From positions 35,277 to 99,276 of the forward strand of contig JH720336.1 of assembly GCA_000231825.2 (NCBI GenBank): DNA of 64,000 bases, in the 5' to 3' direction. The notes beneath the pieces were generated by a model. It made no database searches. It saw only the letters and a list, made by a program, of their open reading frames with translations, and was not told where the DNA came from. This DNA is from Tetrahymena elliotti 4EA. Its lineage: Eukaryota; Ciliophora; Oligohymenophorea; Hymenostomatida; Tetrahymenidae. Below, piece by piece: positions 1-12,442 of this stretch. Both the position numbers and the translations under genes were made by a program. Each line of letters begins with the position of its first letter. Position 1 is the stretch's first letter.

Positions 1-3000
1 AACAGGTGTTATGATATCCAGAAGTGAATAATATTTTGTAGGTGCGTGCAGAGGATATGGGTATTTTGTGCTTGACATTTCAGATTTCAATAATATCTAA
101 TTGGTTAACTATGTTAATTCTAATGGAGCAGAGTAAGTTTACATGTCATTTGCCTTTACTTATTAATATTACTTAGTTGATGGGCTTGGTGGTCTGTTTG
201 TCATGGATTAGACTAAATTACCAGAGCTTGTACCTTTTTCTTAGGTATTTGTAGAAGGATGGACAAATGATGTGACTTATCTAAAAGATGAAAAAACAGT
301 TATAATTTCAACTTTATAGTAAGGTATGATTTACTTAGTGGATATATCTGATAATAGAAATCCTTTCATAGTCTCAAGCTTTTAGGTTAAAGGTTAAAAT
401 GGACTTTTTACATGTGTTACTAATGATTTCTCTAAAGTTTTTATTAATAATAATGTGTAAATGAGACAATTACCAATGAGCGTAACTGCAAGTATGCATA
501 CAGATTTTATCTAAATACTTGGTTATACTCCATAAGGAGATATGCTTTTTGATATCATTAATGATCCTGATAATTTTAAATTTGCTGTAGGCTAAACTAT
601 TAAGATTAATACATGCTATCTTTATTAACCCTTAGATTTGGTTGTAAATAAAGTGAGTCTCTTCCAAAAACAAGTAGAATACCCTTTACCATTTTGGATT
701 AAATACAACCCTGTTGAAATATCTTTAGAAATATAGATTTTAAAAGATGCTGTAGATCCAACTAATCTTGACTAGCCTTTGCTAAATACTCTTTTATTTA
801 CCTCTTTAAACCCTCTTGCAAATACAGATTTCATATACAGTACAGGTAGTTGTTAGACTAATTCTGCTTAATCAATTTCAATTTTTAACTAACTTTAGTC
901 AAGTGGTATTCTTGATGAAAATAGTATTGTTTCTCCATCTCTAGATTATAATGATTAAGAAAATATTTCATTTACTGATACTACTCTTTTCCCTAACTCA
1001 AGTAATTCTGAAAAAAATTATAATATTTGTGTTAGTAATTTAGTCAAGTTTACTCTTATGAATTCTATTTAGTTTACTCCTATCTACTTGAAAATTTACC
1101 CCTCACTATTTCTGATAATAGATAATTCTACTAATGATTATATTCAAACTTAAGCACAAAATGTAAATATAATTATAGAAATACCAAAGTTTTCTGGTAA
1201 ATTTATTTATGTTTCCTAAGCCTCAGTAAATACTTAGGTTAATACAGAAGAAAATATTTTAAGTATATCTGGTTTAATATCAAACGTTAATACTTTTTTA
1301 GCCAAAAAAATCATTATTTTCCCTATTGCACCTTTAAAATATTCTTAAATTGTAGCAAAAGTTACTGTATCAGATTCTATGAATTACCCTGTTGTTAAAG
1401 AACTACCTGCATCATAGTTCCCATTTTTGGTGTAAAAGAAAAACATAGAAATAAACCAAAAAAAGACACTCCAAAACTAGTTCAGCAATGATATATTTAT
1501 TCTAAACTCATTTGGATTTACTATTGATCCCTCAACATTTGTTGTTCCTGATTTTAATACAACCATTACCTATAAAGTTCTTATTTTCAAAAATAATAAA
1601 TTTTAACCATTTGATAATACTGATTGGCTTTAATACAATACTGATGGATAGAATTTTTATGGAAGTCCTCCATAATAATCGTTTTAGAAAAGCTATACTG
1701 TTCAAGTTACTGCAAATGACGGATATACCAAGATATCAGATACTTTTACTGTTAGAGTAAATCAGCTTCCTATTCTATTTGTAATATAATGGATAGCAAC
1801 AATTCTTGGTCCTTTAACTGGAGCATTAGGTCTTTATAAATTTAGAAATATATTTTATAATATACTCTACAAAAAAAAGAATAGATATAGTACTCTTATT
1901 TGTAGGCCAAGTGAGGAATTTTACTACAAAATACCACTCATTCTTAATGAATAAAAAGCTGCAAGATAAATAATCAAGGTTTTGTTACATATACTGGAGC
2001 ATAAAAAGATTACTTACAATGATATTGTTTAAAATCAAGTTTCACAAAAAAAACAGTAAATAAATAAATCATCAGGTTAAAAACTTCATAAATTAGTTTC
2101 ACAACATAGTTTAAGTGGTGCTGATTTTGATAGTAGAGTCAATGATATATATTCATTGAGTTAAGTTTTCAGAAAGAAATTAGCTTCTCTTAAACCATCA
2201 AAAAAAGAATCTAAGATAGAAAAATTCTATTTGAAGTCAAATGGAGATTTTAATTACATTGCATTTTAATAAGATATCTTATAATATGAAATTAAATTTG
2301 TTCTAAATGGTGTTGAAACATCTACAAAGACTTAAAAGGACGATTTAGAAGACGAAATGGGTGCCCTTAGTCAGTGTTTAAAATACTAATTAGTGTCTCA
2401 TCTATTTAAATTTGATAAAAAAAGTTAATCAGCTTTAAAGTACCTAAAAAAGTATGCACTTATGCTTAATCCTTAATTGTCAGAAAGCGATTGGTACAAA
2501 TATTACTTAGATATAGAATCAAATGAAGATTTAGATAAGCAAGGTCGTATTTATACATTCCCAGAGCTAACCTTAAAAGTTAAACAATTTTTAGAACCAA
2601 TTTAAAGGATTCGTATGATAGACCAAGAAACATTATAAAGCTTAGATGAAGAAAATGTCAGTAGTGTTATTAAGTAAAATGTCTATGATTCTGTAAGTAA
2701 TTAGGGAATCAACTTATACCTAGTAGAGTATGCTATGATTGCTGAGGCTTTAGGAATTACAGAAAAAAAATCAAGTTTCATTTTCCCCAGTTATGGTGAG
2801 TCTATACATCTAGACCCACATGAGATTACCAGTATTGTTGCTCTTAGATATGCTCCTGGAGAAAGCTTTAAATGGTTAGAAAAACTTTTAGGTTTAGACT
2901 ACAAACCTTATGGACCTAAAGGTAATATGTAATTACCAAGTTGGCTTACTTTAGATATGTAATAAGGGCTGATTCTTATGAAAGGAGTACCTGAATTACA

Positions 3001-3400
3001 AAATGTTGAGGATATTCTAATAAGAATTTATACTCCATCAGGCTGCATTATAAGGCATTTTATTCTGAGAGTAGAAGAAAACTAATTTGAGCCTAAAAGG
3101 GCTAGAAAAGAATCAGTATCAAAAGCTGAAAATTCTAAAAAAGGAGCTAAGAAAAAGAAGTAGTCTAAATTTAATGAAGATTCACAATAAGATTCACAAG
3201 AAGATCTTTATGGAAACTCTTCTCCTTAGATTGATTCTAAAATAAATAGACCTAGTCTGTTCTAACAAACAGGTTTAACAAGAGGGTCTTCTCATTAAAA
3301 TCCTTTTTAGATTGATAGAATTCAAGATAAAGATTAAAAGGAAGGAAAATAGAAAGAAGAAGATGATTTGATGAAAGAAATTGAAAATTTAGATTTATGA
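1..3400 (+). CDS. Large single-pass membrane protein with LVIVD-like and cadherin-like domains (5' partial)
   Basis: Open from the left edge in frame 2 to TGA 3398-3400, giving 1,132 visible residues; the N-terminus lies outside. Residues 1 to about 200 contain short beta repeats such as YFVLDISDFNN and MIYLVDISDNRNPF, resembling LVIVD-type beta-propeller repeats. Residues about 500-586 end in VTANDGYTKISDTFTVRV, typical of dystroglycan-type cadherin-like (He_PIG) folds. A single hydrophobic segment follows (about 590-612, LPILFVIQWIATILGPLTGA) with a Lys/Arg-rich flank, so the rest is probably cytosolic. A second cadherin-like unit appears near 975-1025 (LPSWLTLDMQQG then HFILRVEEN). The tail is Lys/Gln/Ser-rich and low in complexity. 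No intron is needed. Function unknown; adhesion or a surface receptor is an inference from fold only. Confidence 0.85.
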
Positions 3401-5491
3401 TAAATCAATTTATTCCAACTTAACTTGCTTTAGAAATTTTTTTAAAAAGTAAATATTAATTTTTTACAATTATATTGTATCCTATATATTTTTTATCATT
3501 CATTATTGGTTATCTGTATTTTTATTTCATAACAATAACCAAATATGTTATTTCAAAATATTTGAAATTTTTTAATTTAAATTTATTTGAAAATAGTGTA
3601 AATAAAAATATTTGTTTCAAAAAATTGGTTTGGACAAATCTTTTCTTTTTTGAATAGTAGTTTGTATTTTTTATTTTAGAATAAATGATATTATTTATAA
3701 AACTTTAAAAAATAGTGATCTCACATCAGTACATTTTTGAATTAAATTTAATTATATTTAGTTAAAAAAATTTATTTGTGTTTTAATTTAAAAGAATAAT
3801 TTATTTTTCTTAAACAAAAGAAGACTTTTTGTTTGTAGTAATTTTTGAAACAAAAAATAATTGGCAAAAAATAATTTTTAAATCACCAAAAAATAACAAA
3901 AACCTCAAGGAATAAAAAATAAATAATTAATAATTTTAAATTGAAAAAGTAGTTGAATTGAATTTATTATTCAAACAATAATAGTAAATATTTAATCAAA
4001 CTTTTAAATATCGAACATTTTTTTATTTTTGGTAAATTATAAGCATTAAAAATTTAATTTATTAGAAGATAACAATCTTGTGCTTGTAATTGAAAATCTA
4101 AAGAAAACTTTCTTAATTGTTAGATGAAAAATTTGTTTTGAATTATATTTTTCTCTAGAAAAATAGGATTATATAATTATTATTTTTTTACTAAAGAAAT
4201 CACTCTCATTGAAAAATGAAAAAATAATACTCACTTTACACTTTCTAAAAAGTTAAGTTGATTTTGGATTTTAAAATTGTCTGATCACTAAAACAAATAA
4301 TTTTGTCATACGTATTATTAACGTTTTTAATTAAATATCTACTAATATTTTAATGTTAATTTAAAAATGAAAAAGGTTGCGTATTATTGACTTAACTTGG
4401 CCTAAAAGAAGTCAAGAGGATTGTCTTGCTTGACAATTATTTATTAACATCTGTAAGACGTTTTTGTAATAAAAATTGGTACTTGAAATCACTAGACAAA
4501 AAACAACATAACTAAGTATAGTTAGGAAAAATGATAAAACTGTCATTTTTCCTATGATAAGAGCATATCTAAATTGATAAATTAAAAATTTAATCCATAA
4601 ATATATATTCTATTTTAATTTATATATAAGATCAAAATATGAAGATACTGAAAATATTAAAATCTACTTTTTAAATTAATATCTCACAAACAAAGAAAAT
4701 TTTTGATTAATGAAACCAGTCATTCCTCTTCGAAAGTTAACTGAACAGAGGTTTGGTTAATTTTTATTATGCTTGAATAAAAAGAAAACAGTAATAGAAT
4801 TATTAAACATGAAAAACAAATAAATAGAATTATTTTAGTGATGGATAAGATTATAAAATTAGGGTATCTTTAGGTACTTGAATAGTTTTAACTTTTCAAA
4901 GGTTAAAAAAGATTTGCTTTATTAAATTTGTCTTTTTTACAATAATTAGATTTTTAATCCAAAAGGGATGTGTATAAATACTCAAAATTTTTCCTTTTAA
5001 TTTTTTTCAAAAGATTTTTTTTGAAAAAGATATAAAATTTGATTTTTTTAAAAAGAAACTTGTAAGTTTTTAATGTCAAAAAGTGATAGCATATTCAAAA
5101 TATCTTTATAATATTTATTACTTAATTAATCGTTTTTATAAGAAATAATTATAGTTTTAAGGGTAATTTCTTATACTGTATGAGTTTTTTGACTTTGTTT
5201 TTTATTATTTTTTGTCTCTCTAAAAAACAAAATTTTTCATTTACATGAAGTGCTTAAACATTTTTCAAACAATTTAAAGGAGTAAGTTGTAATCAAAAGC
5301 ATCCTAGTCCACCAGAATTGATTGGTAAATTGGTAAAGATATGTCTTTTTGCATCAATACATATTAAGAATAATATTTAAATTTACAAATTTACTGAGTA
5401 ATATGTATAAATATCAAACTAAATATCTCATTTTTCATTATAATTATTTAATTCATCATAAAAAATAAAGCCTTAGTTTTCCTTTAAAAAA
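3401..5491. other. A+T-rich intergenic stretch
   Basis: I see no coding pattern on either strand. It holds one perfect 12-bp inverted repeat (4523-4534 with 4543-4554), listed separately, and a slightly less A+T-rich patch near 4376-4500. The promoter of the transporter gene must lie at its right end, but no motif stands out. Confidence 0.6.
4523..4554. repeat. Perfect 12-bp inverted repeat
   Basis: TAGGAAAAATGA at 4523-4534 is followed after 8 bases by its exact complement TCATTTTTCCTA at 4543-4554. It would fold into a hairpin in DNA or RNA. It lies in non-coding sequence about 940 bases before the transporter gene. No function can be assigned. Confidence 0.7.
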
Positions 5492-6532
5492 ATGCCTTGC
5501 TTAGGAGAAATTGCTGCTACATTTGCTGCAATAAGTTATGCTTCATCTTCGAATTTATATTCACTTTCTTCCCTCTAATAGTGCTCTCCTTTCTTACTAA
5601 ATTGCATGAAAGGCTTGATTTCAGGTTCAGTAATGTTTTTACTTCTTACCTTTTTTGCTGATTAAATTTTTCCACAAGATACCTTGAGAAACTATCTTGT
5701 ACTAATATTATCTGGAATTTTCGGCATTGGTATTGGAGATTCTTTTTATTTTAAAGCACTTAATCTCCTAGGTCCTAGACAAACAATTTTGCTTGAAACC
5801 CTTGCTCCACCATTCACTGGTCTGATTTCATACTTTTACTATGGAACAACTCTTAGCTTGATAGGTTGGATGGGAATATTCGTTACAGGATATGGCGTTT
5901 ATATGGTGATCAACAAGGAAAGCGATTAAAATGAAAATAAAGAAGAGGTACTCATAGTTGAAACTTACCAAAATGATATTGAATAAGCAACTTAACTTTC
6001 TAATTTATCTAATGACGTTTCAGATTCACAAAATAGTACTCCTCTGTAAAAGCATTTGCTTACAAAAATTTCTGAGAATTCTACTTAATATTTTACTAAA
6101 GAGCAGGCTTGGGGTTTGGCTAACGGATTAGCATTTACGTTTTGTTAATCTTTAGGCATGGTTTTTTCTCATAGTGCTGCAGCTTCAGGCTAATTTACTT
6201 CTCTTTAAAGCTCTTTAGTGAGAATGATAGCAGGATTGCTCTCTGTCATTTTAATCATGCTCTCTAGAAAAGAAAAATTCTACTGGCCATGTCAAGATAA
6301 ATAAAAAACATATTTTTTCTTAAGTGGAATAGCTATTGGACCATTCTTTGGTATTTGGTGCTAGTAAACTTCTGTAATCTATACCAGACCTGAAATAGCT
6401 TAAACAATTATAGCCACTTCTCCTCTTTTTGGACTAGTTATAAGCTGGTTCAGAGGAGAATAAATGAAAGCTCAGTATATTATAGGTTCTATAGTATCTA
6501 TAGTAGGAGTAAGCATGATTATTTGGTTCTGA
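5492..6532 (+). CDS. EamA/DMT-family multi-pass transporter
   Basis: A single exon of 346 codons from ATG 5492 to TGA 6530-6532. The protein shows two halves of alternating hydrophobic helices separated by a polar, acidic loop (about residues 146-210), the two-repeat layout of drug/metabolite transporters. Family-like stretches include GIGIGDSFYFKALNLLGPRQ and LAPPFTGLISYFYYG in the first half, and SVIYTRPEIAQTIIATSPLF and IIGSIVSIVGVSMIIWF in the second. In this superfamily such proteins move small solutes across membranes; the substrate cannot be read from sequence. The start is the first ATG, preceded by an A-rich leader, and the protein begins directly with a helix. No signal peptide is expected. 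Confidence 0.88.
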
Positions 6533-7793
6533 TTAACTAATTATTCACTAAAACTTTTATTATCAACTAAAGATATTGTCTATGAAAAAAAATTCAATTT
6601 ACAAATTATAAGATTATTTTATTTATTTATTGTATTTTAATTATTATCTCTGTATTTTATATTATGTAAGTATTTTACTTTGTTAATTATCATAAAAAAG
6701 TTTCAATCAAAAAAATAATCAAGATAAATTAATTGAATAAAAGTCTATATTTCTAGAAACCAATTCAAACATTCTAAAAAATTAAAAAGGAGCAAATATT
6801 TTTATTAACAGTTAGGATAAATTAAAACACAGTTAATTATTAAACAAAATAAAGGTCAACATTTTAATTTTTAATTTAATTATTTTTATTTGATAAATAA
6901 AGCTAATTTTTTATCCAAGATAAAATTTTCAACTCCTTATCATTTTGATATCAAAAATATTTTTAAAATAATTATTTTAAAATTTTTATTTTGTTGAAAA
7001 ATGGGAGTTTTTTTAAAAAATTAAATTTGTTGTATATTTTAAATAGAAGCATTGTTAATTTTTTTACTCAATTAGTCAATTTTTATATTTTCTTTAATTG
7101 ATAATTGTTTATTTTTTAAGAAACTTTTACGCTCTCTACTTTACCTTCAAAAGTTTTAATAATTTTTCATATGAAAAATTTTCCATCATAAAAGTTTATT
7201 TGGTGATATCTCAAATTTTTTTAATTTTATGACTTAATTTCTAAAATAAATTGAATATATTTTTTATGATGATTATTTATCAAATTATTCATCTAAAAAC
7301 AATTTGAATAAATTCAAATTTAAAAAATACTCTAAGGTTTTTAAAAAGTTTATCATTACAAAATCTACTCAAAAGATTTTTTACATTTAAAGCTTCTTTA
7401 ATTTAAACGAGATCAATCCTCTTTATACTGATTGATGTCTAAAAAAAATAGGTAAGAATATTTTTAGTGTAATTTTATTATTCTTTCATATCTTCAAATC
7501 CAATCAGAAAATTTTCTTTTATGACTGAATAATTTATTTGAAAAATTAGTTTTTTGAGTAAAACATAAAAATAGTGAAACAAGATATTAAGAAAGAATAA
7601 AATGTTTAACTAAAATTTATTATTTTAACTCATTTAATGAAAATAAAGTTAAGTAATATGTACAAAGTTTTACAAAAAAAATTTTCTTTATTTATTTCAT
7701 CGGAATCAGAGTCTAAATTTAACCAGTCTTTTACATTTTTTTAGCTCCGTTGTTAGTATTTATGTTACTTTCCCCTCGTTAAAAAACAATCTT
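6533..7793. other. A+T-rich intergenic stretch
   Basis: Lies between the 3' end of the transporter (+) and the 3' end of the LRR gene (-), so it is a convergent intergenic region. I see no gene, RNA or repeat in it. Confidence 0.5.
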
Positions 7794-8916
7794 TCAAATA
7801 ATAATTTAAATTTAAAAAAAATAATATTTATTTAAATCTAATTTACTGTTATTGTATATGAACAACTAAAAAATAGAGAATCTTAAGTTTTCTTATGTTT
7901 GCAGTTAAGTTTAATAAATTTAATTTGCTAGTTTATTTTTTTAGAATAAATTTAAATAGTTTTCATCAAGAGTAATTAGTTACCTCATATCCAACTCTAA
8001 TATCTAAATGTTTTAAAGATTATCAATCTTGTCAAGTAAGGAGCTAATATCACTTAATTTTAAAATAATGATAAAAATGTTACTGCTCTAAAATTTATTT
8101 TTACTAATAAGCGATTTTCAACTTGTACAAACCTTTCATCTAAATAATTCCTTCAGCTATCATATTAAAGCCATCTTTATAGTAAGCATTCTCCCTTTAT
8201 TAAAAACAAGCAATTTTTAAATATTACTTTTTCTATTAATAGTTTTTACATTAAGTTCAAGTATAAATCAAGAACTGTTATGCATTTCTTCAAAGAATTT
8301 CCTAAACTAAGCATGGATACCTCAGATAATGAGATTTAGCTTTAAGAAATAAATAATTATATTTAATATATATTATTTAAAAATATTTAAATACCTAAAA
8401 TTTAAGTGAAGAACTGTAAGCTTTAGGCATTATGTTAATGATTAACAAATTTAGAAGAATCCTTTATACTCTACATAGCTCTTACTAAGAAGGAATTAAT
8501 AATTTTGTAGTTATAATTGGAATAATACCTTAAATCCATTTAAAGAATAATCAAATTCTTGCAGAGAGATAAATCGTTTTATAGCTTAGGTATTTCATAC
8601 TGATAGAGTGAGCTTTATATTATTAAAAATTTGCAAATTTATTCACTAAAAATTATATTTTAATTAATACTCTACAACAATAGTTTTTACTAAATTGTGA
8701 TTGCTCTTAATCTATATTTTAAAATAAATTGTTTAAAGTTATAATCTCATAAGTTTTAAGTGAAAATTAAAGAGTGAATAAATTAACTTTACATCATTCA
8801 ACCTAAAAATTTTCTAATACTTAAGCTAATGCTAATATTCTTCGTATTCTAATATTTATTTAAATTTTTATATTAAAATAAATATTTTGTAATCTCATTC
8901 TAAAAACTGGAAACAT
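7794..8916 (-). CDS. Leucine-rich-repeat protein, about one exon per repeat (5' end unresolved)
   Basis: Reconstructed minus-strand exons: 8793-8691, 8584-8529, 8480-8395, 8339-8250, 8194-8105 and 8052-7794 (TGA 7796-7794). Introns are GT-AG, 48-55 nt except one of 106, and all joints keep frame. Each repeat is about 29-30 residues and matches the ciliate LRR style: ICQSLTQCLKLTVLHLNFS, LGNSLKKCITVLDLYLNLM, IAEGIIQMKGLYKLKIAY, ISSLLDKIDNLQNIQILELD. Exons 8339-8250 and 8194-8105 are each exactly 90 nt, that is one repeat. Upstream of 8793 the frame continues with LRR-like ILALAQVLENFQ back to an ATG at 8916, but a TGA at 8796-8794 interrupts it. Either an intron there escaped me or the gene is decaying. 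LRR proteins are protein-binding scaffolds; no partner can be named. Confidence 0.6.
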
Positions 8917-9988
8917 TATAACTGATCTCTTGTTAGGAATTCTGTGTTTATACTTTGCATTTTTTCTCAAAATTTTAAGATTTTTTTATTCAATAGTTAT
9001 CAAAAATTAATTAATTTTCTATGGACCTTCTTCTTAATTATTAAAAAAAATTCAAAGTAAATCATTGTAAAAGAATTAAAAAAGAATGAGAGAAACAGAA
9101 TTAATAGAATAAGAAAAGTAGATAGATAATTTGATGATTAGAAATTTTATTTTTTTGAAATATTGTTTTAATTTGACCAAAAAAAATTAAATCAATCGAT
9201 TAATTCTTATTAAAAAATATTTTAAACCACTAGAAATTTCTCTTCATATTTTAGATTAATTAACCAAATTAATTAAAAGTGTCTATTATTAGATACAAAA
9301 ATTTTTCTAATCAATTTATAACAACATTTATTTTGGTCAGAAATAATTAATTTCAAAAAATTTAATTTTCATTGAAAAAAGGTTTTTCAAGCAAAAATAA
9401 TTATTTTTTAATCTATTTTTAGAATGTGCTAATTATTTATTTGATATTATTAAATTATTTGTTTTAAAATAACGGAGAAAAGCTCAATCTTATTTTGGAA
9501 TTTTTGTAAGCTTTTAGGTGTAATTAAAATCCTAATATCTATTATCTATGACTTACAAATTTTGTAAAGACCTAATTATCAATAATATTTAATTGATGCT
9601 TCTAATAAGTTATTTAGAAGGTTTATAGTTACCCCAGCTAAAAAATAATTTAGAAGATTATTAAAATTATAATTAATTTTTGCATTCGTTTGTGGATTTT
9701 ATGTGGGATTTATGGATTTACCCGACCAAAAATTATATAAATTTGTTTTTTTTACTAATCAGAAATGATAACATTTACATATAAAAATAAATAATTTGAT
9801 AAGATTATTTGAATCAAAAATAACTAGATAGATTGATTACTCTTATTATATCTGCATAAGGAACATTATGCAAAATTTATAATAATTAAATTGAATTAAG
9901 AATTATCATACAATCAAATACTTTCTCAAACTAAAAAATATTAATATAAATAGCAATACATTCAAACTGAATTAGTATAATAGATATA
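8917..9988. other. A+T-rich divergent intergenic stretch
   Basis: Separates the minus-strand LRR gene from the plus-strand TPR gene and should contain both promoters. No motif, RNA gene or coding pattern is evident. Confidence 0.5.
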
Positions 9989-10726
9989 ATGGTAGACTCA
10001 GCTGCTGATAGAGAAAGAATTAAAAATATTAAGGGAATTGCAATGAAGCACTTCACTGCAAAATAAAATGCTCAGGCTATTTTTATTCTAGAAAAATTAC
10101 TTGTTTTCGCACCTAAAGATGATGAAATCTACGACATGATAGCTCAAAATTATTCTGATTAAGATATGAACGAAGAAGCTATTCAGACCTTGCAAGAAGC
10201 TATTAAAAAACTAGGCCCTAGCAAGCGTCTTAACTATTCTCTTTGTGTCTTACTAAAGGATGATGATTATAACCAAGAATAATATAAGAAGTACCTTTAC
10301 TAATTACTTTAGCTCGATCCAAATGATATTGATGCTCTCTTCTTACATGCAAACATTTTATAACAAGAAAATTAGTTGCTTTAAGCAATCGAGGTATACA
10401 AAAAAATTCATAATTTGGATAAAAATTGTCATGTTTCTCTCAGGAACATTGCAATGAATTATAAAACTTTAGGCAAGTACTAAGAAGCTCTTGAATATGC
10501 TCAAAAATCCCTAAGTGTATGTAAAGAAGATCACCTAGCAACTGTGATAAAAGCTAAATGTATGATCGCTTTAAATCAAGATGTTTAAACTGCTCAAAAG
10601 CTTCTTGATGATGCTGAAGTGTATGTTGCAAACAGTCCTTCAATAAAAAATAAAAACAACCTTAGAAACTCATAAATAACTTTGATATCTGAGCTCAAAT
10701 AGTAAAAACTATCTTTTAGCGTATGA
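9989..10726 (+). CDS. TPR-repeat protein
   Basis: A single exon, 245 residues, ATG 9989 to TGA 10724-10726. Several tetratricopeptide helices are visible: AMKHFTAKQNAQAIFILEKL, YSDQDMNEEAIQTLQEAIKK, NQLLQAIEVYKKIHNLDKN and the clearest one, NYKTLGKYQEALEYAQKSLS, with the usual Gly/Tyr/Ala spacing. TPR arrays bind peptides of partner proteins, often in chaperone, ciliary or cell-cycle assemblies; which applies here is not shown. There is no signal peptide and no other domain. The first ATG is used; an A-rich leader precedes it. The final 30 residues are polar and Lys/Ser-rich. Confidence 0.82.
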
Positions 10727-12442
10727 TCATGAATACATATGAACTGAATAAACAAATAGAAAAATATAATTTAATTTTACTAAAAAACATAGTATATTTA
10801 ACACCAACCAAATTATAAATTCACAATATACAACCTACATACCTTAAACATATATATATAATATTAAACAAAATAGATAAACTAAGTAATAAATAAAATG
10901 AAATATTCCACTAATTACTTCTTAACGTGTGTTCTACTAATTACAAATCTTCTAGATCTTTGATTAGCAAATGTATTACATTTAATGACATAATAAAATA
11001 TTCACGAAAATTAGTTTGTGTTTTAATTAAAAATCAAAAAATTAATGTATCCCTGATCTAATAAGAGAGAAGACCATACCTAATTTAAACAAAAATTAAT
11101 AAAATCTTAACCATATTATAAAAAAATTTCTTATATTAAATTTGTTAAAAAATTATTATTGTTTATAAAATATAATGAGTCATGTATAGCCTTAATTAAT
11201 ATTTATCTTGCATCAGTTAAAACTTATATTGTATTTTCTTTTTATAAATATACTATTACTTACTTCTAATTTCTTATATAATTTTTATTACTTGGTTAAT
11301 TCTTTCTTTACTTAAATACATTCTAAATTTAGTAAACTAAACAATAAAAAGCAAATGATAATCATTACTTCATATATTTAGCTTATAAAATATTAAACTA
11401 AATTAATATACCTTATCTATCTTTCGTTTCAAAGATTTTTATTCTTTTATTACAAAAATGAGAAAATAAGTAAATATTATTATTTTATTTAATATTATTT
11501 ATAATGTAAATATTATTATTTTATTTAATATTATTTATAATGTAAATATTATTATTTTATTTAATATTATTTATAATGTAAATATTAATGAAATCAATAA
11601 TATCTTTTATACCCTGATATTCTTCCTTACACCTCCCATTTATTTTTTTAATTTATTCAAACAAAAATTTTTTTTAAAAAATTTTCATGATTAGATATTT
11701 TTTAGAAATTTGCAAGAAATGAGTTAGAGAATAATTAAAGTGTTTAATTTTAATGATTTATTGTGAAAACATCATTAAAGAAAATTTATAATATAAAATT
11801 GTATTTTAAATTATGAGATAAATTAGTTATTAAATAGTTATTTTTCATTTTTTATTAATTAACATGTTTTATTTTTAAAACATTTTAAAAAAAGAAGAAT
11901 TAAATTTATTTTAATAGTTTAAATTTATTTTTTAATACTTTATTTCTATTTCAAAAAATAAATTTAGAATTGATTTGATATTTTAAAACCACAAATAATT
12001 TTATATCGAATTTATATTTTGAGGTTGAGATAAATTATTACTTATTACTATTTTTTTGATAAGAATAATTATTATTTTAGTTCATTGATTTGTCAAAAAA
12101 ATGATTTATCAATCTAAAAAAGAATAAATAATATCTACAATAAAAATAATTTTAGAAAAAAATAAATTTCAATTGATAGCAAAAACGTAAAGTATTTAAA
12201 ATGTTATTAATTATACTCACTTGCTTTAAATGACTTTTGCTGGATGATAAATTAGCTAGTTATTGTAAGAAGAAATAATACAAGCCAAAAGAATATAAAG
12301 TTAAAAACCAATTATTTTTGCATGTTTAATTGAAAGACACATATAATTTTAATTAAAAAAAATATATTAGAAGAATATCTTATTAATTTCATACATTTTA
12401 AATAAATTTTGATAAAAGTTAAAATAGAATTATTAAATTTAA
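10727..12442. other. A+T-rich intergenic stretch with a minisatellite
   Basis: No coding pattern seen. The only structured element is the 36-bp tandem repeat at 11471-11587. The promoter of the SNU13-like gene should lie near the right end. Confidence 0.55.
11471..11587. repeat. 36-bp tandem repeat, three exact copies plus 9 bases
   Basis: Three copies of a 36-base unit beginning TAAATATTATTATTTTATTT run at 11471-11506, 11507-11542 and 11543-11578, followed by the first 9 bases again. The copies are identical as read here, which points to recent duplication or active homogenisation. It is non-coding. Confidence 0.92.

Noticed and set aside
3475..3657. 60-residue plus-strand frame rich in Tyr, Phe and Ile
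   Set aside because: Random A+T-rich translation just downstream of the large membrane protein stop; no coherent helices or family resemblance.
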